From positions 1 to 15,468 of the forward strand of contig JAJYJA010000045.1 of assembly GCA_021789795.1 (NCBI GenBank): a stretch of 15,468 bases of DNA, in the 5' to 3' direction. Under the pieces are notes generated by a model. It saw only the letters and a program-made list of their open reading frames with translations, was not told the DNA's origin and made no database searches. The stretch comes from Deltaproteobacteria bacterium. Lineage in GTDB: Bacteria > Desulfobacterota > Desulfobulbia > Desulfobulbales > VMSU01. Each line of letters starts with the position of its first letter. The stretch's first letter is position 1. A program made the translations under genes and the position numbers. Below are positions 8,002 through 14,608 of this stretch, piece after piece.

Positions 8002-8337
8002 TCAACGGGTCTCGGGGCGCCCCTGTCCCTGGCTGTCGCCGCGGCCCTCGAAGCCGTTCCTGCTGGCCTGCGGCGCCCGGGTGATGATGCCGGTGTAGGG
8101 CAGGAGGGCGATCTGCCGCGCCCGCTTGATGGCCTCGGTGAGCTGCCGCTGATGCTTGGCGCAGTTGCCGTAGATGCGCATGGGGATGATCTTGCCCCGC
8201 TCGGTCAAGAAGTTGGACAGGGTCTTGACGTCCTTGTAGTCGATATCAACCGACTGTTCGGCGCAAAAACGGCAGACGCGCTTGCGGTCAAAGGTCTTGC
8301 GGGGTCTCTTGTTCTGATTCTTGTTGGTTGGTCTCAT
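8002..8337 (-). CDS. rpsR: 30S ribosomal protein S18, with C-terminal extension
   Basis: Small-subunit ribosomal protein that pairs with S6 on the platform of the 30S subunit. The core is unmistakable: RKRVCRFCAEQ, then DYKDVKTLSNFLTERGKIIP, then GNCAKHQRQLTEAIKRAR and IALLPYTG. The C-x-x-C plus C-x-x-H residues suggest the zinc-binding form of S18. At 111 residues it is longer than the common 75-90, because about 27 residues follow IALLPYTG, ending in a glycine- and arginine-rich stretch (GRGDSQGQGRPETR) that looks disordered. The start is ATG 8335-8337, preceded by a clear AAGGAG. It lies 30 bases after rpsF and 60 before the DUF2232 gene. Confidence 0.98.
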   Translation of the reverse strand: MRPTNKNQNKRPRKTFDRKRVCRFCAEQSVDIDYKDVKTLSNFLTERGKIIPMRIYGNCAKHQRQLTEAIKRARQIALLPYTGIITRAPQASRNGFEGRGDSQGQGRPETR

Positions 8338-8367
8338 CGGTATTCTCCTTGACTTTCGGGCGAGCCG

Positions 8368-8733
8368 TTACTCGTCGTCACTGCTGTTGCTGGCCGCCGT
8401 CTCGGGATTGATCTCCCGCACCGGCCTCTCCTTTTTGGGCCCGTACACCTCCTGGGTCTTGACGGTCAGGTATTTAAGCACCTTGTCGTCAATGCGGAAG
8501 AGACGCTCGATCTCGTTTACCGCCTCGGGCATCCCGGCGTACTCGGTGAAGACGTAGTAGCCCTGGGTCTCCTTGCTGATGGGGTAGGCCAGCTTCTTGA
8601 GCCCCCAGCGGTCGAGCTGGTCGATCTTGCCGCCGGCGGCCTCGATGATCCCGTTGCTGCGCTCGATGATGGCGGTGACCTCATCCTCGCTGGCCCCGGG
8701 CCGGATGATACAGATGGTTTCGTACCTGCGCAT
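8368..8733 (-). CDS. rpsF: 30S ribosomal protein S6
   Basis: Small-subunit ribosomal protein that forms a heterodimer with S18. It has 121 residues. The N-terminus MRRYETICIIRPGASEDEV is typical of S6, followed by the conserved WGLKKLAYPISKETQGYYVF, and RLFRIDDKVLKYLTVK. The acidic tail (SNSSDDE) resembles the tails that RimK-type enzymes extend with glutamate in some bacteria. The frame stays open upstream to 8886, but ATG 8731-8733 is chosen because AAAGGAGG lies about six bases before it and the conserved N-terminus begins there. It is the first gene of the leftward run, and its 5' side faces the divergent thi genes across a 339-base gap. Confidence 0.98.
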   Translation of the reverse strand: MRRYETICIIRPGASEDEVTAIIERSNGIIEAAGGKIDQLDRWGLKKLAYPISKETQGYYVFTEYAGMPEAVNEIERLFRIDDKVLKYLTVKTQEVYGPKKERPVREINPETAASNSSDDE

Positions 8734-8755
8734 GTTTTCCTCCTTTTGGACGTTG

Positions 8756-8773
8756 GCGGCAAGCGCTCGCCGC
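8756..8773 (-). promoter_or_regulatory. Hairpin in the rpsF mRNA leader
   Basis: Arms GCGGC (8756-8760) and GCCGC (8769-8773), with inner AGC/GCT pairing, place a compact hairpin about 23 bases upstream of the rpsF start codon and just outside its Shine-Dalgarno. Many bacteria control rpsF operons by S6:S18 binding to a leader structure. An ACCG (minus strand, around 8785-8788) lies a little further upstream, but I cannot fold the region into the known motif with confidence. Confidence 0.3.
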
Positions 8774-8837
8774 ATGGCCCCCGCCGGTCTGGACGAGGGG
8801 CAAGGTGGGTAAAGATATACCGCAAAAGTAAACCGCC

Positions 8838-8867
8838 TAGTTACCACGGTGAACGTTTTCTTGTCAA
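8838..8867 (-). promoter_or_regulatory. rpsF: Candidate sigma70 promoter for the rpsF operon
   Basis: On the minus strand a perfect TTGACA (8862-8867) is followed after 18 bases by TAACTA (8838-8843), about 105 bases ahead of the rpsF start. The -35 is excellent, the -10 is weak. It is the best promoter-like pair in the gap in front of the ribosomal-protein run. Confidence 0.35.
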
Positions 8868-9072
8868 ACCTTATTTTGCGATGCACCCCCTTTGGGGTCA
8901 GGTCTTGAAAGATGGCGATTTCCGCCCTGGTGCTGGGCCCGGCGAGGGTTGTTTCCAGTCCAAGCGGCGGGGGGCGCGTCTTTTAGAGGTCGAATTGTAT
9001 TGCAAGGTTTGCACGGTTTAAGGTAAAAAACCATCTGCGTGCGCATGGCGGCCAACCCTATCCGAGGAGCTT

Positions 9073-9870
9073 ATGCTGAAGGTCAACGAGCGTCCATACG
9101 AGTTTACGCCCGGCCTGCGGCTTGCGGAACTGGCCCGGCGCTTAAAGCCTGACGCCGACGTCTTCATCGTCAACGGTTTTCCGGTCCCGCCCGCCACCGA
9201 GCTTCAGGATCACGACCATTGCTGGCTCATCCGCCGGGGCGAAAAGATGGGCCTGGAGGAGATGGAGCGTCTGCTCTACGCCCGCCACACCCCCGGGGTG
9301 CAGGCCAGAATCAAGGACAGCCGGGTGGGGATCATGGGCCTGGGCGGCCTGGGTTCGGTGGTGGCGGTGGCCCTGGCCCGCATTGGGGTGGGCGGACTGC
9401 TGCTCGCCGATTACGACCTGGTCGAGCCCAGCAACCTGAACCGCCAGCAGTTTTTCGTCGATCAGGTGGGGATGAAAAAGACCGAGGCCCTGCGCCAGAA
9501 CCTGGCCCGCATCAACCCCTACCTGCGGGTCGAGACCTTCGACCAGGAACTGACCGAGGAAAACATCCCCCTGGTCTTTGCCGGGGTGAAGGTCTTGGTC
9601 GAGTGCTTCGATGGCCCCCGGATGAAGGCCTTGGCCCTGCGCACCGCCCTGACCCGCATGCCCGAGGCTGGATACGTAGGCGCCTCTGGTCTAGCGGGAT
9701 ACGGGGAGAACGACTTGATCCGCACCCGGCGGCTTAGGCCCCACGTCTATATCGTCGGCGACGGCGAGGCCGAGGCCCGGCCCGGCCAGGGCCTGATGGC
9801 CCCCCGGGTGGGGATCGCGGCCCACCATCAGGCCAACCAGGTGCTGCGCCTCCTGTTGGGCTTAGATTAA
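9073..9870 (+). CDS. thiF: ThiF-type adenylyltransferase with N-terminal ThiS-like domain
   Basis: E1-like enzyme that adenylates the C-terminal glycine of the sulfur carrier ThiS, the first step in loading sulfur for thiazole synthesis. It has 265 residues. Residues 1-56 (MLKVNERPYEFTPGLRLAEL onward, with DVFIVNGFPVPP) look like a ThiS/MoaD-type ubiquitin fold but do not end in Gly-Gly. The E1 domain follows: nucleotide loop GIMGLGGLGS at 87-95, LADYDLVEPSNLNRQQF at 111-127 with the conserved Asp, Asn and Arg, and K136 in GMKKTEAL. There are no zinc-binding CxxC pairs, so it resembles the short ThiF group of anaerobes rather than E. coli ThiF or MoeB. ATG 9073 has GAGGAG just upstream. thiS follows after 86 bases. 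The family is clear; whether the fused domain carries sulfur or regulates is unknown. Confidence 0.9.
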   Translation: MLKVNERPYEFTPGLRLAELARRLKPDADVFIVNGFPVPPATELQDHDHCWLIRRGEKMGLEEMERLLYARHTPGVQARIKDSRVGIMGLGGLGSVVAVALARIGVGGLLLADYDLVEPSNLNRQQFFVDQVGMKKTEALRQNLARINPYLRVETFDQELTEENIPLVFAGVKVLVECFDGPRMKALALRTALTRMPEAGYVGASGLAGYGENDLIRTRRLRPHVYIVGDGEAEARPGQGLMAPRVGIAAHHQANQVLRLLLGLD

Positions 9871-9956
9871 GGGCCATCACCGCCGCACGGGCCAACCCCG
9901 GACGTGCCACCTCCAACCAGACCAAACTGCAACTTTCGCAACCATTTGGAAATTAT

Positions 9957-10157
9957 ATGAAAATAATTGTCAACGGCGAGGATCGCCAGGCTCCGCCGGG
10001 CATCACGGTGGCGGCCTACGTGGCCACCCTGGGCTTTGATCCGGAAACGGTGGTGGTGGAGCTGGACGGCCAGATCCTGGGACGTTTCGAGTACGACGAG
10101 CGGCGGCTGGCCGAGGGCGCGGAGCTGGAGCTGATCCGCTTCGTGGGAGGGGGCTGA
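9957..10157 (+). CDS. thiS: Sulfur carrier protein ThiS
   Basis: Small ubiquitin-fold protein that is adenylated by ThiF, converted to a thiocarboxylate and used by ThiG as the sulfur donor for the thiazole ring. It has 66 residues, the normal size. It begins MKIIVNGEDRQAPPGITVAA, has the central VVVELDGQIL strand typical of ThiS (VAVEVNGEIV-like), and ends in ELIRFVGGG, giving the essential C-terminal Gly-Gly. A GGA sits close to the ATG. The stop codon is one base from the thiG start (TGAGATG), so thiS and thiG are almost certainly translationally coupled. Confidence 0.95.
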   Translation: MKIIVNGEDRQAPPGITVAAYVATLGFDPETVVVELDGQILGRFEYDERRLAEGAELELIRFVGGG

Positions 10158-10158
10158 G

Positions 10159-10926
10159 ATGCTGACCATTGCGGGCAAGACCTTCTCCTCCCGGCTGTTC
10201 ACCGGCACCGGCAAATTTTCCTCGCCCCAGGTGATGCGTGAGGCCCTGGAACGCTCGGGCAGCGAGATGGTGACCGTGGCCCTGCGTCGCGTCGATCTCG
10301 CCGACCCCGCCGACGACATCATGCGGGTGCTGGACCGAGAGCGGTTTTTCTTCCTGCCCAACACCGCCGGGGCCAGGAACCACAAGGAGGCGGTCCGTCT
10401 GGCCCGGCTCGCCCGGGCCTCGGGCGGCGGCGACTGGGTGAAGCTCGAGGTCACCCCCGATCCCCGCACCCTGCTGCCCGATCCGGTGGACACCCTGCTC
10501 GCGACCGAGGAACTGGTCAAGGAGGGTTTCGTGGTGCTGCCCTACATCAACGCCGACCCCATCCTGGCCCTGCGGCTTCAGGAGGCGGGGGCGGCGGCGG
10601 TGATGCCGCTGGCGGCCCCCATCGGCACCAACCGGGGGCTTGTCACCCGCTACCAGATCGAGATCATCATCCAACAGGCAACGGTGCCGGTGGTGGTGGA
10701 CGCCGGCCTGGGCGCCCCCTCTCACGCCGCCCAGGCGATGGAGATGGGGGCGGACGCGGTGCTAGTCAACACCGCCATCGCGGTGGCCGGAGACCCGGTG
10801 GCCATGGCCGACGCCTTTCGGCAGGCGGTAATCGCCGGTCGCTTGGCCTTCAAGGCGGGACTGGGAAGGGTGTCCGACCAGGCTGCCGCCTCCTCGCCCT
10901 CATCCGGCCTGGAGTTCATCCGCTGA
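10159..10926 (+). CDS. thiG: Thiazole synthase ThiG
   Basis: TIM-barrel enzyme that joins 1-deoxy-D-xylulose 5-phosphate, dehydroglycine (iminoacetate) and sulfur from ThiS thiocarboxylate to make the thiazole phosphate of thiamine. It has 255 residues, the usual length. Landmarks: SRLFTGTGKF at 11-20, the TVALRRVDL strand at about 39-47, LPNTAGARN at 66-74, the Schiff-base lysine in VKLEVTPD (Lys95), PYINADPILA, AAVMPLAAPIGTN, and the phosphate-binding VVDAGLGAPSHAAQAMEMGADAVL region (quoted here only as VVDAGLGAPSHAAQAMEMG). The product normally forms a complex with ThiS or ThiH. The stop codon overlaps the thiH ATG by one base (TGATG), showing a coupled thiS-thiG-thiH unit. Confidence 0.98.
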   Translation: MLTIAGKTFSSRLFTGTGKFSSPQVMREALERSGSEMVTVALRRVDLADPADDIMRVLDRERFFFLPNTAGARNHKEAVRLARLARASGGGDWVKLEVTPDPRTLLPDPVDTLLATEELVKEGFVVLPYINADPILALRLQEAGAAAVMPLAAPIGTNRGLVTRYQIEIIIQQATVPVVVDAGLGAPSHAAQAMEMGADAVLVNTAIAVAGDPVAMADAFRQAVIAGRLAFKAGLGRVSDQAAASSPSSGLEFIR

Positions 10927-12032
10927 TGGCTGACTTCTCCCTGCCAGGGTTCACGGAACTTATCCGGCGCGCCGCCCGGCCCGGCAAGACGGAGGTGCTG
11001 GCGGCCCTGGCCGCCGAGCGGCTCGACCTGGAGGGGCTGGCCGCCCTCCTCTCCCCGGCGGCGGAGGAGTTCCTGCCCCAAATGGCCAGCCGTTCCCGGC
11101 GGATCACCGGGCAGCGCTTTGGCCGGGTGATCCAGATCTACGCCCCCCTTTATCTTTCCAACTACTGCGCCAACCGCTGTCTCTACTGCGGCTTTTCGGC
11201 CGAGAACCGTATCCGCCGCCGCTGCCTGACCCTGGAGGAGGTGGATGCCGAGGCCCAGGCCCTGATCGACCGGGGGATCAGGCATCTGCTCCTGGTCTCC
11301 GGCGAGGCCCCCCAGGTGCTGGGGGTGGATTATCTCGCCCAGGTCGCCCGGCGGCTGGCCGGACGCTTCGACTCGCTCTCCATCGAGGTGCAGCCCCTGG
11401 GCGATGATGACTACCTCCGGCTGTTTGCCGCTGGCATCACCAGCGTGGCGGTCTATCAGGAGACCTACGACCCGGAGCTGTACCGCCGGCTGCATCTGGC
11501 CGGCCCCAAGATGGATTACGCCTACCGGCTCGCCACCCCGGGACGGGCCGCGGCGGCGGGGATGCGGGAGGTGGGGATCGGGGCGCTCCTCGGCCTTAAC
11601 GACTGGCGGGCCGAGGGTCTGGCCCTGGGCGCCCATCTGGCCTGGCTGCGCCGCCGCTTCTGGCGCACCGGGCTTACGGTGTCCTTCCCCCGCATCCGCC
11701 CGGCCTCGGGCGGGTTTAAGGCCCTGACCCCGGTTTCGGAGCAGAACCTGGCCCAGCTCATCTTCGCCCTGCGCCTCTTTGACCACGACGTGGGGCTCCT
11801 GCTCTCGACCAGGGAGGAACCCCGGTTCCGCAACGGGATGCTGGGCCTGGGCCCCACCCGTTACTCGGCGGGCTCCTGCACCGCCCCTGGCGGCTACGCC
11901 GAGGAGGGCCTGGGCGACGAGCAGTTCGCGGTGGACGATCACCGCTCGGTGGCCGAGGTCTGCGCCGCCATTCATGAGCAGGGCCTAGACCCGGTGCGCA
12001 AGGACTGGGATCGCTGTCTCCAGGCCGGATAA
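10926..12032 (+). CDS. thiH: 2-iminoacetate synthase ThiH (radical SAM)
   Basis: Radical S-adenosylmethionine enzyme that cleaves tyrosine to dehydroglycine and p-cresol, feeding ThiG. It is the oxygen-sensitive alternative to the glycine oxidase ThiO, so its presence fits an anaerobic or microaerobic life. It has 368 residues. The [4Fe-4S] cluster motif is CANRCLYC, with C81, C85 and C88, preceded by IYAPLYLSNY. The characteristic C-terminal half follows: SIEVQPLGDDDYLRL, VYQETYDPELYRRLHLAGPK, MREVGIGALLGLNDWR, and near the end LSTREEPRFRNGMLGLGPT and YSAGSCTAPGGY. It starts at ATG 10926, overlapping the thiG stop. Downstream there are 86 bases before the AICAR formyltransferase gene. Confidence 0.97.
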   Translation: MADFSLPGFTELIRRAARPGKTEVLAALAAERLDLEGLAALLSPAAEEFLPQMASRSRRITGQRFGRVIQIYAPLYLSNYCANRCLYCGFSAENRIRRRCLTLEEVDAEAQALIDRGIRHLLLVSGEAPQVLGVDYLAQVARRLAGRFDSLSIEVQPLGDDDYLRLFAAGITSVAVYQETYDPELYRRLHLAGPKMDYAYRLATPGRAAAAGMREVGIGALLGLNDWRAEGLALGAHLAWLRRRFWRTGLTVSFPRIRPASGGFKALTPVSEQNLAQLIFALRLFDHDVGLLLSTREEPRFRNGMLGLGPTRYSAGSCTAPGGYAEEGLGDEQFAVDDHRSVAEVCAAIHEQGLDPVRKDWDRCLQAG

Positions 12033-12071
12033 GGCCGAGAGCGGGCCATCCCGGCGGATCTTGATCTCTAT

Positions 12072-12088
12072 CGGCAAGGCTTTTGCCG
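12072..12088 (+). other. Small hairpin between thiH and purH
   Basis: CGGCAA (12072-12077) and TTGCCG (12083-12088) form a six-pair stem with a five-base loop, 31 bases before the purH start codon. No T-tract follows, so it is not an obvious terminator. It may be a leader structure or chance. Confidence 0.3.
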
Positions 12089-12118
12089 TCAATCAACCTT
12101 ATAGACAGGAGTAAGCAC

Positions 12119-13408
12119 ATGGCGGATCTGAAGAAGATGTACTCAACGATCCTGGGCGATCATTTCCCGCTGGAGATGACCATTTCCTTTGGCGATCAGA
12201 CCCTGGTCTATCGCAAGAAGACCTGGAAGATCCCGATGGAGGACGGCACCGTTGACGAACGCGGGGTGCGCTACGGCGAGAATCCCGATCAGGAGGCGGC
12301 CCTCTACGAGCTGACCAACGGCAACCTGGTCCTGGGAAATTGCCAGTTTATCGGCCCCGGCCACGGGCTGGTGAGCGCCATCGGGGTCGAGGACATGCTG
12401 CAAGTCGGCAAGCACCCGGGCAAGATCAACCTCACCGACATCGACAACGGCCTCAACATCGTCAAATACCTCATGGGGCGTCCCGCCGCCGCCATACTTA
12501 AGCACAACAACCCCTGCGGGGTGGCCCTGGGCGACTCCTTGAGCCAGGCCTACGACCGGGCCAACCGGGCCGACCGCATCGCCGCCTTCGGCGGTTGCGT
12601 GGTGCTGAACCGGCCCTGCGATAAGGCCACCGCCCAGGCCATCAGCGAGAACTACCTGGAGGTGGTGGCGGCCCCGGAGTTCGAGGAGGGGGTGCTTGCC
12701 ATCCTGCAAACCAGGAAAAATCTACGGGTGGTGCGGATTGGCGGCATCGACCGGCTGGCCGAGTTTGAAAAATTCCGCTTCGTGGATTTCAAGAGCTTGA
12801 TCGACGGGGGGATAATCGTCCAGCAGTCGGCGGTCAACTCCATCCGCCGGGCCGAGGACTTGAAGCCCGCCCTCTGCACCTTCAAGGGTAAGAGCTACCA
12901 GGTGGAGCGCGAGCCCAGCCAGCGCGAGCTTAACGACATGATCTTCGGCTGGGCGGTGGAGCACGGGGTCACCTCCAACTCGGTGATCTACGTCAAGGAC
13001 GGCTGCACGGTGGGTATCGGCACCGGCGAGCAGGACCGGGTGGGGGTGGCGGAGATCGCCGTCCACAAGGCCTACATCAAGTACGCCGACATCCTCTGCT
13101 TCGACCGTTATCGCCTCTCCTACGGCGATTTGGTGCTGGAGATCGAGAAGGGCAAGCGTCCCAAGGCCGACCAGCAGGCCATCGATGAGCAGGCCCAGGC
13201 CGACCGGGCGGGATTGCCGGGCTCGGTGATGATCTCCGACGCCTTCTTCCCCTTCCGGGACGGGGCGGACGTGGGCATCCGTCAGGGGGTGTCGGCCATC
13301 CTGCAGGCGGGCGGCTCGCTACGCGACTTCGAGACCATCGAGGCCTGCAACGAGGCCCGGCCCCAGGTGGCCATGAAGTTCACCGGTCAGCGTTCCTTCA
13401 AACACTGA
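12119..13408 (+). CDS. purH: AICAR formyltransferase, monofunctional PurH-type
   Basis: Ninth step of purine synthesis: transfers a formyl group from 10-formyl-tetrahydrofolate to AICAR, giving FAICAR. It has 429 residues. The transformylase landmarks are present: VRYGENPDQEAALYEL near 50-65, LKHNNPCGVALG with the catalytic Lys128-His129 pair, RADRIAAFGGCVVLNRP, and the end segment SDAFFPFRDGADVGIRQGVSAI. The IMP cyclohydrolase domain that forms the N-terminal third of ordinary PurH is missing; about 48 other residues precede RYGENP. FAICAR ring closure would therefore need a separate enzyme. The usual histidine in RYGENPHQ is aspartate here. An in-frame ATG at 12083 exists, but ATG 12119 is chosen because AGGAG lies about seven bases upstream. 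The symbol is used loosely, since purH normally means the bifunctional protein. It follows the thi genes, which draw on AIR from the same pathway. Confidence 0.9.
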   Translation: MADLKKMYSTILGDHFPLEMTISFGDQTLVYRKKTWKIPMEDGTVDERGVRYGENPDQEAALYELTNGNLVLGNCQFIGPGHGLVSAIGVEDMLQVGKHPGKINLTDIDNGLNIVKYLMGRPAAAILKHNNPCGVALGDSLSQAYDRANRADRIAAFGGCVVLNRPCDKATAQAISENYLEVVAAPEFEEGVLAILQTRKNLRVVRIGGIDRLAEFEKFRFVDFKSLIDGGIIVQQSAVNSIRRAEDLKPALCTFKGKSYQVEREPSQRELNDMIFGWAVEHGVTSNSVIYVKDGCTVGIGTGEQDRVGVAEIAVHKAYIKYADILCFDRYRLSYGDLVLEIEKGKRPKADQQAIDEQAQADRAGLPGSVMISDAFFPFRDGADVGIRQGVSAILQAGGSLRDFETIEACNEARPQVAMKFTGQRSFKH

Positions 13409-13418
13409 TGCCTCCGAC

Positions 13419-13448
13419 CGAGACCAGGGCCAACGGGGGCGGGTCTCG
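13419..13448 (+). other. Inverted repeat after purH
   Basis: CGAGACC (13419-13425) and GGTCTCG (13442-13448) can pair over a 16-base GC-rich loop directly after the purH stop. C-rich sequence follows instead of a T-tract, so at most it is a weak or factor-dependent terminator. Confidence 0.25.
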
Positions 13449-13470
13449 CCCCCCCCGCCGCTAGCCGGAG

Positions 13471-13935
13471 ATGGCCGCCGAGGGGCCAGCCGGACTGGGG
13501 GAGACCCTGGAATCGCTGTTTAGGCAGCGGGACTGGCAGGGCCGTCTGCGGCTGCACCAGGTCTTTGTCTTCTGGGAGGAGGTGGTGGGGGCGGAAATCG
13601 CCCGTCACGCCCAGCCCCAGTTCATCCGGGGCGAGACGCTCTGGGTCGAGGTCTCGGATTCGGTGTGGATGCAGCACTTACAGTTTGAATGGCGGCCGCT
13701 GCTGGACTTGATCAACGAACGGCTGGCGGCGGGAGGGGAGGGGACTGCCAGCTTGAAAGAGTTGCGGTTTCAGCTCGCCTCAGGCCGGATGCCAACGCCG
13801 CCCCCGGCCAAGACTCCGCCCCGGCGGGACATTGACCACCATGAGCTGGCCAGGTTTTCGGCCCTGCTCGCCGGAATCGAAGACCCCGAGCTGCGCGAGG
13901 TCATGCGCCGGGCCTGGCGGGCCTGTTCTTCCTGA
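13471..13935 (+). CDS. DUF721 / DciA-like protein, possible DnaB loader
   Basis: A 154-residue protein with the DUF721 pattern: LGETLESLFRQRDWQGRLRL, then FVFWEEVVGAEIARHAQP (the conserved W-x-x-V-V-G core, residues about 34-50), QFIRGETLWVEVSDSVWMQHL and LLDLINERL. The family includes DciA, the ancestral helicase-loading factor of bacteria that lack DnaC or DnaI; dnaB itself is in the other block. After about residue 105 there is a proline-rich linker (PTPPPAKTPP) and a C-terminal helical segment (RFSALLAGIEDPELREVMRRAW). The start is doubtful: GGAG abuts the ATG at 13471 with no spacing, and an in-frame TAG lies at 13462-13464. The same frame is open from an ATG (13408) overlapping the purH stop to that TAG. 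The function as a loader is inferred from the family. Confidence 0.78.
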   Translation: MAAEGPAGLGETLESLFRQRDWQGRLRLHQVFVFWEEVVGAEIARHAQPQFIRGETLWVEVSDSVWMQHLQFEWRPLLDLINERLAAGGEGTASLKELRFQLASGRMPTPPPAKTPPRRDIDHHELARFSALLAGIEDPELREVMRRAWRACSS

Positions 13936-13965
13936 TGACTTCCAGGAGATCGTTGCAGAATTTGT

Positions 13966-14544
13966 ATGATTGCAAGACTTGACCCCATAGGTGACCCCTT
14001 AGGACTTAAGGGACAGTTTTTGATCGCCACCCCGCAGATGCCCGACCCCAGGTTTAAGGAGCAGTTGATCTACCTCTGCTCCCACGACCAGGGCGGGGCG
14101 ATGGGGCTGGTGGTCAATCGCCCCTCGGCGCATTCGCTGCTTGAGATCTTCAAGGGCCTGCAAGTTGAGGTGGGGAAAGGGGAGTGGCCACCCATCTACC
14201 TGGGCGGGCCGGTGGAGACGGAGGCGGCCTTCTTCCTCTACACCGACGACTACCAGGCCGGTGATTTCCTGGCGGTCGGCGGCGGCATCCGCCTGTCGCG
14301 CGACCCTCGGATCCTCCACGACCTGGCGGCGGGGCAGGGGCCGCGGCGTTATATCTTCGCCTTGGGTTACGCGGGCTGGGGGCCAGGTCAGTTGGAAAAC
14401 GAGCTGACGGTGAACGGCTGGCTGACCCTGCCGGCGGAGGCGTCGATCATCTTCGACACCCCGGACGTGGAGAAGTGGCAGCAGGCGGCCCGGCGGTTCG
14501 GGATCGACATCGCCATATTTAACGACCAGGTGGGCCTGGCGTAA
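13966..14544 (+). CDS. yqgE: YqgE/AlgH family protein (UPF0301, DUF179)
   Basis: A 192-residue cytoplasmic protein of a widespread family without an established biochemical role; AlgH was linked to transcriptional control of alginate in Pseudomonas. The family pattern is clear: GQFLIATPQMPDPRFKEQ at about 16-33, LIYLCSHDQGGAMGLVVNRP at about 34-53, IYLGGPVETEAAFFLY, then FALGYAGWGPGQLENEL and a C-terminal WLTLPAEASIIFDT segment followed by KWQQAARRFGIDIA. The ATG at 13966 has no close Shine-Dalgarno; an AGGAG lies about 17 bases upstream. It begins 30 bases after the DciA-like gene on the same strand and is followed after 64 bases by the cysteine-cluster gene. Confidence 0.92.
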   Translation: MIARLDPIGDPLGLKGQFLIATPQMPDPRFKEQLIYLCSHDQGGAMGLVVNRPSAHSLLEIFKGLQVEVGKGEWPPIYLGGPVETEAAFFLYTDDYQAGDFLAVGGGIRLSRDPRILHDLAAGQGPRRYIFALGYAGWGPGQLENELTVNGWLTLPAEASIIFDTPDVEKWQQAARRFGIDIAIFNDQVGLA

Positions 14545-14608
14545 TCCCGCCGGGACGGGCGCTCCTCGGGGCGAACGGCCTGGCATTGCAGACAAGAAAG
14601 GTGCCCCG

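Larger units (their letters stand above)
8734..9072. other. Divergent intergenic region, rpsF / thiF
   Basis: A 339-base stretch with no convincing gene. On the left it holds the rpsF leader, with its Shine-Dalgarno, a small hairpin at 8756-8773 and a candidate minus-strand promoter at 8838-8867. On the right it ends with GAGGAG just ahead of the thiF ATG. A short palindrome, ACCCC-cttt-GGGGT, lies near 8884-8898. AT-rich DNA around 8995-9030 is the likely place for a thi promoter, but I see no clear -35/-10 pair. I looked for a TPP riboswitch (the CTGAGA and ACC-TGATCTGG-type conserved blocks) and found none on the plus strand. Confidence 0.6.

Noticed and set aside
8880..9070. TPP riboswitch ahead of thiF
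   Set aside because: The conserved CTGAGA and ACC-TGATCTGG-like blocks are absent; only a short ACCCC/GGGGT palindrome is seen.
10722..11975. 417-residue minus-strand frame opposite thiG and thiH
   Set aside because: Antisense shadow; thiG and thiH are certain from catalytic motifs and coupled start/stop codons.
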